A stretch of DNA of 64,000 nucleotides. It comes from Cladopsammia gracilis (taxonomy: Eukaryota; Cnidaria; Anthozoa; Scleractinia; Dendrophylliidae). The stretch is taken from contig JAJGOT010000138.1 in the NCBI GenBank assembly GCA_022457155.1, positions 652,001 through 716,000 of the forward strand, written 5' to 3'. The notes beneath the pieces were generated by a model. That model was not told where the DNA came from. It ran no database searches and worked only from the letters and a program-made list of their open reading frames with translations. How positions within the stretch are numbered: the first letter of the stretch is position 1; the number at the start of each line of letters is the position of its first letter. A program made the position numbers and the translations under genes. This document shows, one piece after another, positions 62,001-64,000 of the stretch.

Positions 62001-63450
62001 TCGTAAGCGATCACCTCAGGAAAGCAATCGCGGCCACTTTCAACGCTGGTGATTTGAATTTTTCTATTGTTTTTAACCTCTGTTAAGCGGCCACTTGTCC
62101 ATATTTCGATGTCACTACAGACGCATATTCAATATTATAATTCAACACATTGATACACTGCCCAAATATGGTCAAAAAGTTATCGATATACGCTATGTCT
62201 ACATGACGTATATCCAACGATGGCGGTAAATTTCGCATTTTGACAAGAGAATGCAAAAATGACGGACCGGCCTCGATATTTTTTCTTCAAACTGTGCTTT
62301 GTTATCAATATGTTGAATTGTAACACTATTATCGCGCTCAAGCTTGCGTGATATCGCCTAATTTTAGCCGACTCTGCCTACGGCCTCGTCGGCTAAGAAT
62401 TTGGCGATATCACGCGCGCTTTCGCGCTATAATAGTTAAATGTGTTACAGTAGCAACTCCAAAAACGTCTATATGATACACTATTTTGCGCAGGTACTTG
62501 GTACATTCAAATTACTACAGTTTCACATGATTCAAAGTTATGTTTCACTAGTTTCCAAGCAAAAGCGGTTACCATAGCAACACCAGATTATTTCCTTTGT
62601 TTTTCTTGAAATCTAGTCAGACACTTCATAATGAAACGTTCAAATTTTGTAGTACTCACGTAGCACCAGCAGTTGTCCTTGTTATAATAACCGCTGTCGC
62701 TTGGAGACCGGAGAAACATCAAACTTTGATCATAAGTTCATAAACTTGGTGAAGTGTGAAAGGAATCGAAGCATGTCTTCCCTGCGAAATTTTGATTTCA
62801 AAACATACACCCTACGGCAAAAAGAACTTAGTCGAACGTCCTTACCATGCTTAACTGGTTACTTTTCAGATGGGCAAGTGCGCGTGCGCGGTGTTGCTAC
62901 CGACGAGCAGAATAGGCACCTGGTGACGAGTCAGCGTGAAAGCCAAATAAGTTACTCCAGTTTTGGGCAAGCAGCTGGACCGCAGGTATTAAGAAACAGA
63001 TCACATCACGTTGCTCGATACTGTTTCTGTTTTCTATGCATACTTACATCTCTCCGCGTCCTCACGATCCCTGGACCTTTCTGGTTTAAACCGGATTAAA
63101 ACTGATGTTACAGTGGCGATTCGCAACGACAATTTTGTTGCGCGGAGAGTTGATGCCATGTAACATGGGTCCGCGGACGATTTTCACTAATATGTTTGAA
63201 TTGTAGCAACATCATGGCAAATATGAAGAATCTTCTTTGAAGTTTAGCCTCTGCTTACACCTACTTTATATTTTCTTTTTCGTTTGAGGCGGCAAATATA
63301 CCGTGCGCGTGGTCGTCAAGGGTGATCTGGCTTTTATTTTTTTTGCAGAATCGCAGACGACTCTCCAAGGCATCCGCAGCCAGTGAGGCTTCTGAGGATG
63401 AACAAGAGAGTGAAGGACATGAACATACCCCTCTGAATGAACAGCAGTGA
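34216..63450 (+). CDS. Adhesion G-protein-coupled receptor (LamG-FN3x4-EGF-HormR-GAIN/GPS-7TM), 31 exons
   Basis: Exons by eye (all GT-AG, phases consistent): 34216-34285, 36121-36813, 37728-37910, 38279-38374, 38720-38826, 39222-39405, 44406-44672, 45525-45797, 46966-47088, 47820-47939, 48761-48858, 49284-49475, 49872-49940, 50318-50426, 51371-51505, 52412-52487, 52982-53105, 53199-53251, 53627-53756, 54490-54587, 54973-55075, 55686-55848, 56491-56557, 57827-57893, 58674-58759, 59257-59383, 59622-59663, 60908-61078, 61738-61783, 62870-62985, 63349-63450. The sum is 4290 nt, or 1429 residues. The N-terminal modules would bind ligands or neighbouring cells. The GAIN domain should self-cleave at the GPS, freeing a tethered agonist that activates the seven-helix domain in the plasma membrane. 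The first two tail exons (61738, 62870) are least certain, and extra symmetrical exons could have been missed. Confidence 0.93.
34878..34893. repeat. Poly-C tract in aGPCR intron 1
   Basis: An uninterrupted run of about 17 C. Similar homopolymers occur at about 38204-38228 (C) and 48336-48353 (G). Their lengths are likely inexact in the assembly. Confidence 0.8.
35520..35612. repeat. 14-bp tandem repeat in aGPCR intron 1
   Basis: Nearly seven perfect copies of CTTGGCATGTACTG. Perfect units suggest recent expansion and probable length polymorphism. Confidence 0.95.
35932..36078. mobile_element. MITE in aGPCR intron 1, close to exon 2
   Basis: Inverted termini (CGTTCAAGAGGTGGATAGC and its relative ATCCACCTTTTGAACATCCG) with internal palindromic GGATAGC/ATCCACCGGAT motifs. 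About 150 bp, non-coding, ending about 40 bp before exon 2. Confidence 0.7.
36121..36813 (+). CDS. aGPCR exon 2: LamG/pentraxin-like (concanavalin-fold) domain
   Basis: A single exon of 693 nt covers residues about 24-254. It starts with VHYWPLN and contains the conserved W-x-H-V-A-F-T-W strand ([10 protein letters not shown]). Cysteine pairs include CLADPARC and the final YICHYKL. This reads as a laminin-G/pentraxin-type jelly-roll, which in other aGPCRs mediates adhesion. Several N-glycosylation sites (NATG, NFTG, NLTL) fit an extracellular location. Confidence 0.85.
37235..37390 (+). repeat. Dispersed repeat in aGPCR intron 2
   Basis: Resembles the reverse complement of about 58800-58990 in intron 25, including GTAAAACCAAAACCAA, CTGATTGG and TGTTGTGATTGG. 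It is non-coding with CCAAT-like boxes. Confidence 0.6.
37398..37561. mobile_element. MITE in aGPCR intron 2
   Basis: Inverted ends: CGAGTTGCTTTTAGCCTCGT with CAAACCGAGGCCA on the left, and GGCCTCAGTTTG with GAGGCTAAGAGCAACTCG on the right. About 160 bp, non-coding. Confidence 0.75.
37728..38374 (+). CDS. aGPCR exons 3-4: first fibronectin type III domain
   Basis: Exon 3 (37728-37910) carries the A-C strands with the conserved tryptophan (INWTPPP) and YNVWYWGE. Exon 4 (38279-38374) carries the Y-x-F-x-V-Q-N strand ([18 protein letters not shown]). An intron inside an FN3 domain is common. Residues about 255-347. Confidence 0.85.
38054..38095. repeat. (AAAT)n microsatellite in aGPCR intron 3
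   Basis: About ten AAAT units. Confidence 0.9.
38720..39405 (+). CDS. aGPCR exons 5-6: second fibronectin type III domain
   Basis: Exon 5 (38720-38826) has [19 protein letters not shown] and ILGYK. Exon 6 (39222-39405) has [19 protein letters not shown], the hallmark tyrosine corner. Residues about 348-444. The phase changes to 0 at the internal intron and back to 1 after exon 6. Confidence 0.85.
39430..41290 (-). mobile_element. CR1/L2-like LINE, 5' truncated, antisense in aGPCR intron 6
   Basis: The 3' end lies at 39430-39470 with a (CATA)n/(TATG)n microsatellite tail. The body is the RT frame at 39592-41274. The 5' end is lost near 41290 next to a short tandem repeat (ATGGTTGCTTT). It is opposite in orientation to the host gene. 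Confidence 0.88.
39592..41274 (-). CDS. CR1/L2-like LINE reverse transcriptase
   Basis: 560 codons are open. Motifs in order are [10 protein letters not shown] (about 68), PIPKEGD...[16 protein letters not shown] (RT fingers), [14 protein letters not shown] (motif A, about 200), [22 protein letters not shown] (motif B) and CYVDDTKL (motif C, catalytic YVDD, about 287). The C-terminal domain ([24 protein letters not shown]) is typical of CR1/L2 ORF2. Just upstream, another frame reads [14 protein letters not shown], so a single T insertion near 41250 breaks the link to the lost endonuclease part. The enzyme would copy LINE RNA at nicked target DNA, but the truncation makes this copy non-autonomous. 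Confidence 0.9.
   Translation of the reverse strand: MLMSLTSFFVSVGQNTVNKINSLANECNFEHNDNWFTPRQYPLSEQFAFGVTNEKQIADIIYSMPSNKAPGNDKIPIRVIKDCLAPILPTITSIVNASFVSSTFPSVWKIAEVTPIPKEGDHEKSNNNRPISLLPVLSKICERVAHNQFTSYLLSRERLTKDQSGNKKWYSTDTSVLYTTDAILSAIDQKKLTAMVLLDMSKAFDSISHDILISKLKDVGASYSCLQWFRSYLSNRQQYVRINSTVSELLPVISGVPQGSILGPLLFNIYVNDLPTVPQKSSAQCYVDDTKLFVSFKLEDKLNAITDMNEDLINVRNWCLNNYLLLNPIKTKLLVFGSRQMLPRLQNFSLSLLGNVLVPVQAAKDLGVTLDPNLSYNEHIIKTVSSCMSCLRQINRVKHSLDKSILITVINALVFSKFFYCSNVWVNTSNFNIDKLQSVQNFASRIVSGTRKYDHVTPALKKLNWLPVSSQLYYRSATLAFKCMTGCAPDCLISKFIKRETRNSEQLNIPLFRTASGQRTFYYRTVNIWNSLDPILKFSKSVSVFKKVLKRKLLKEFLES
41428..42640. mobile_element. Foldback element with ~200-bp arms in aGPCR intron 6
   Basis: The inner arms at 42051-42252 and 42279-42479 are about 200 bp long and nearly perfect reverse complements around a 26-bp loop. 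Outer arms of about 145 bp (about 41428-41573 and 42494-42632) pair with each other less perfectly. About 475 bp in the left half (41574-42050) has no partner, so it was inserted there or lost from the right. No coding domain is recognised. Confidence 0.88.
42742..42983. mobile_element. MITE in aGPCR intron 6
   Basis: Inverted ends: GGGCCCGGTTGTTCGAAAGC with GATTAACGCTAATCC on the left, and GCTTAATCGTGCTTTGAACA with ACTCGGCCC on the right. A truncated relative lies at 61643-61700. Confidence 0.72.
43196..44052. mobile_element. Possible ~850-bp TIR element in aGPCR intron 6
   Basis: TATCAAGAAATGG and GGGTCAAATTCGCAC at the left resemble the reverse complement of GTCGAATTTGACCC and CTTTTCTTGATAC at the right. 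The interior is non-coding. The TIRs are imperfect and target duplications were not resolved. Confidence 0.4.
44406..44672 (+). CDS. aGPCR exon 7: third fibronectin type III-like domain
   Basis: 267 nt, phase 1 to 1, residues about 445-533. [23 protein letters not shown] and FYVMAYVV fit the B, C and F strands, though it is more diverged than its neighbours. It follows a 5-kb intron full of transposons. Confidence 0.7.
45525..45797 (+). CDS. aGPCR exon 8: fourth fibronectin type III domain
   Basis: 273 nt, phase 1 to 1, residues about 534-624. It opens with [13 protein letters not shown] and contains [35 protein letters not shown] and GYGP, a typical FN3 pattern. Confidence 0.88.
46190..46385 (-). 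mobile_element. tRNA-derived SINE in aGPCR intron 8
   Basis: Minus-strand head at about 46385-46305 has box A (TGGCCTCGTGGG) and box B (GGTTCAATTCA), followed by a purine/pyrimidine-rich body and an A/T-rich end near 46200. The head cannot be folded into a full tRNA, so a SINE is preferred over a tRNA gene. Confidence 0.65.
46505..46715 (-). mobile_element. Retroposon 3'-end-like repeat, inverted copy in aGPCR intron 8
   Basis: The reverse complement matches 9063-9280, including the CGTGAATACGCGCAA-type start, the (TCAC)n run and the GTTGTAAACGAATATA stretch. It lies next to a tRNA-SINE. Confidence 0.6.
46966..47088 (+). CDS. aGPCR exon 9: calcium-binding EGF-like domain
   Basis: A 41-residue, phase 1 to 1 module begins DHDEC, has six cysteines and the signature [15 protein letters not shown]. 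The D-x-D-E-C start and the conserved Asn/Tyr positions indicate calcium binding. Residues about 625-665. Confidence 0.93.
47820..48858 (+). CDS. aGPCR exons 10-11: HormR (hormone receptor) domain
   Basis: Exon 10 (47820-47939) encodes YFCP, IEWRRT and ACPQGTV. Exon 11 (48761-48858) encodes [26 protein letters not shown]. Together they match the CP-W-T-CPxG-RxC-W-P-C pattern of HormR domains, which sits just before GAIN in many aGPCRs. Residues about 666-738. Confidence 0.88.
48393..48573. repeat. Two-copy ~92-bp direct repeat in aGPCR intron 10
   Basis: The block ending CTGTCGCAAAGAAGTAAGCA is duplicated in tandem (about 48393-48484 and 48485-48573) with moderate divergence. It lies just downstream of a poly-G tract. 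Confidence 0.8.
49284..53756 (+). CDS. aGPCR exons 12-19: GAIN domain with GPS cleavage motif
   Basis: Eight small exons cover residues about 739-1034. The helical GAIN-A part includes [25 protein letters not shown] and [10 protein letters not shown]. The beta GAIN-B part includes VSFPASVL and [10 protein letters not shown]. The GPS begins KPSCVFLE, continues GSWSDAGC and ends [13 protein letters not shown]. Cleavage is expected between Leu1017 and Thr1018. Tyrosine replaces the more usual Asn before HLT. All catalytic HL/T elements and GPS cysteines are present, so self-cleavage is likely. Confidence 0.92.
51880..51935 (-). ncRNA. Hammerhead ribozyme core in aGPCR intron 15
   Basis: On the minus strand, CUGAUGA (51916-51910) is followed by a four-pair stem II (GUCC with GGAC) closed by a six-base UAACAA loop, then GAAA (51895-51892). 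This is the textbook hammerhead core. A possible short stem III (CAG/CUG) follows. The cleavage-side strand of stem I, complementary to GGCUAUGCCAUG, is not found next to it, so self-cleavage as it stands is unproven. It may belong to a retrozyme-type element. Confidence 0.7.
52164..52320 (+). repeat. 37-bp tandem array carrying half a hammerhead core
   Basis: About four units with period 37 (starts at 52201, 52238, 52275 and 52312) contain CTGGCTATGCCGTG followed by CTGATGAGTCCTA. This matches, in opposite orientation, the first half of the minus-strand core at 51880-51935, but lacks GGAC-GAAA. Confidence 0.85.
54236..54347. mobile_element. Hairpin MITE in aGPCR intron 19
   Basis: Inverted ends of about 30 bp: ATATCAAACAC and AGTGTTTCATC on the left, and GATGAAACACT and GTGTTTGATAT on the right, in about 110 bp. 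No coding capacity. Confidence 0.7.
54490..59663 (+). CDS. aGPCR exons 20-27: seven-transmembrane domain
   Basis: Exon 20 holds TM1 ([20 protein letters not shown]). Exon 21 holds TM2 ([18 protein letters not shown]). Exon 22 holds TM3 and the start of TM4 ([19 protein letters not shown]). Exon 23 holds TM4, and exons 24-25 hold TM5 ([20 protein letters not shown]). Exon 26 holds TM6 ([12 protein letters not shown]) and the start of TM7, and exon 27 ends TM7. The CW...FIWSFVGP and GLTWLFG signatures are diagnostic of the adhesion class (B2). Residues about 1035-1285. Confidence 0.94.
57311..57558. mobile_element. MITE with ~65-bp inverted ends in aGPCR intron 23
   Basis: CAGCCGATTTCACTGCAG at the left pairs with CTGCAGTGAAATCGGCTG at the right. 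Similarity continues inward through the GATTCGC/GCGAATC region. A (TACATACAG)n-like run lies in the middle. Confidence 0.8.
58800..58990 (-). repeat. Dispersed repeat in aGPCR intron 25
   Basis: Inverted relative of 37235-37390, present in the same gene in the opposite orientation. Confidence 0.6.
59723..60662. mobile_element. ~940-bp DNA element in aGPCR intron 27
   Basis: AGGGACACTGTCC at the left and GGACAGTGTCTG at the right form short inverted ends. The interior from about 60040 resembles 30087-31070. CpG-rich GGACGCGCCCGCG sequence lies near 60540. Non-coding. Confidence 0.6.
60908..63450 (+). CDS. aGPCR exons 28-31: cytoplasmic tail
   Basis: Exon 28 (60908-61078) begins [13 protein letters not shown] directly after TM7. 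Exons 29 (61738-61783) and 30 (62870-62985) fit only together: 29 enters in phase 0 and leaves in phase 1, while 30 enters in phase 1 and leaves in phase 0. The last exon (63349-63450) ends [13 protein letters not shown] and a TGA. The tail is rich in Ser, Glu and basic residues and has no recognised domain. Exon 28 could alternatively splice straight to exon 31, also in frame, so a short-tail isoform is possible. Confidence 0.72.
61643..61700. mobile_element. Truncated MITE end next to aGPCR exon 29
   Basis: GGGCTGGGTTGTTCAAAG with GGTTAAGCTAACCC resembles the left end of the MITE at 42742-42983. The other end is missing. It lies about 40 bp upstream of the exon 29 acceptor. Confidence 0.55.
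62328..62453. mobile_element. Hairpin MITE in aGPCR intron 29
   Basis: Near-perfect inverted arms of about 55 bp: GTAACACTATTATCGCGCT and GATATCGCC on the left, with their complements ending GTGTTAC on the right. Confidence 0.8.
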
Positions 63451-64000
63451 GGATGCCGGCCGTCACACCTGCTGGAATTGGCGACCTGTTTATATATATA
63501 GTATATATTATTATCTACGTATGCTTGAAGACTTGTACCACTACGCTACAGCTCAGAGACAAATTTAACTCCACGAGTGGTGGTAGCTTGCTTTCAGCCA
63601 CGAGTCTTTAGCTATAGGTTACTCCGCCGGACACCGGCCTGAGAAGTTCACAAGTCTTGATGAACACTAAAATCATTACTGATTCCAAACGCTTTTCGTA
63701 ACCTTTTTTAATACATTTACCTGATAACAGATTCAAAATACAAATATATATTAGGAGACTGTTATCATAAAATCCTAGTGGATGTAAATTGTGTGGCGCC
63801 AATCAAAAATGAATGTGATCAATTAAAAATGTTATTTAGGCGCTTTTGAAACTGAAAATTCAGACGTTTCGGGCCTTCTGTCCCTTCATCAGTGAATAGC
63901 CGTTAATTGAAAACGCGCGTCAGCTATTTAAATAGTTTCAAATGTCGCCATGTCGCAACATTGCAGCGCACACGGTAAAAGTCTAAAAAAAAACCGTAAA
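63451..64000 (+). other. aGPCR 3' UTR and downstream sequence
   Basis: No further coding exon is seen. A (TA)n stretch near 63495-63515 and an ATTAAA near 63825 are visible; the true polyadenylation site is unknown. A hammerhead-like retroelement motif lies at 63850-63900 on the other strand. Confidence 0.4.
63850..63900 (-). ncRNA. Hammerhead-like motif downstream of the aGPCR
   Basis: On the minus strand, CUGAUGA (63892-63886) is followed by a GGG/CCC stem and GAAA (63870-63867), then an inverted pair (CUGAA/UUCAG). As at 30840-30905, an extra A separates the core from stem II. It is probably a Penelope-like remnant, with activity doubtful. Confidence 0.35.

Overview
The window is intron-rich, AT-rich animal DNA with no bacterial-style operons. 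The single host gene that can be followed is a long multi-exon adhesion G-protein-coupled receptor (aGPCR). It is surrounded by CR1-like and L1-like LINE pieces, tRNA-derived SINEs, many hairpin MITEs and Tc1/mariner-type DNA transposons. This fits a cnidarian, most likely an anthozoan such as a stony coral. That assignment rests on repeat and gene style recalled by eye, not on a database match.

Layout. Positions 1-14280 and 14414-29966 are two nearly identical copies (A and B) of one unit of about 11 kb in the same orientation, separated by about 130 bp. Each copy carries insertions the other lacks, so the other copy supplies the exact empty site. Copy A has a 134-bp MITE (1882-2015) and a 3.2-kb long-TIR element (9362-12577) holding a RecQ-like helicase fragment that is itself split by a 5'-truncated LINE. 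Copy B has a 4.3-kb TA-flanked Tc1/mariner-like element (14775-19078) and a 236-bp tRNA-SINE insertion (20169-20404). Shared by both copies are a foldback element, a decayed protein-kinase pseudogene, several MITEs, a TTTAA-flanked element, a retroposon 3' tail, and a TIR element carrying a promoter-like stretch and a first exon.

The most notable object is the 4.3-kb mariner-like element. It encodes a DD34E transposase on the minus strand (one frameshift). Divergently, across a short intergenic gap, it encodes a two-exon gene whose N-terminus is a DM (doublesex/mab-3) zinc-module DNA-binding domain with exact Cys/His spacing. The same gene has a possible UBA/CUE-like segment and a C-terminal zinc ribbon, separated by an in-frame TGA.

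Positions 29966-34215 are a repeat graveyard: a perfect-looking hairpin at the duplication boundary, a dispersed element, a Penelope-like fragment with a hammerhead-like motif, and a dead L1-type LINE containing a palindrome.

Positions 34216-63450 hold the plus-strand aGPCR. I reconstruct 31 exons with consistent phases, giving 1429 residues: signal peptide, LamG/pentraxin-like domain, four FN3 domains, calcium-binding EGF, HormR, GAIN with GPS, seven transmembrane helices and a Ser/Glu-rich cytoplasmic tail. Its introns carry an antisense CR1 LINE, a foldback with 200-bp arms, several MITEs, a SINE, a minus-strand hammerhead-ribozyme core and a nearby 37-bp tandem array that repeats half of that core.
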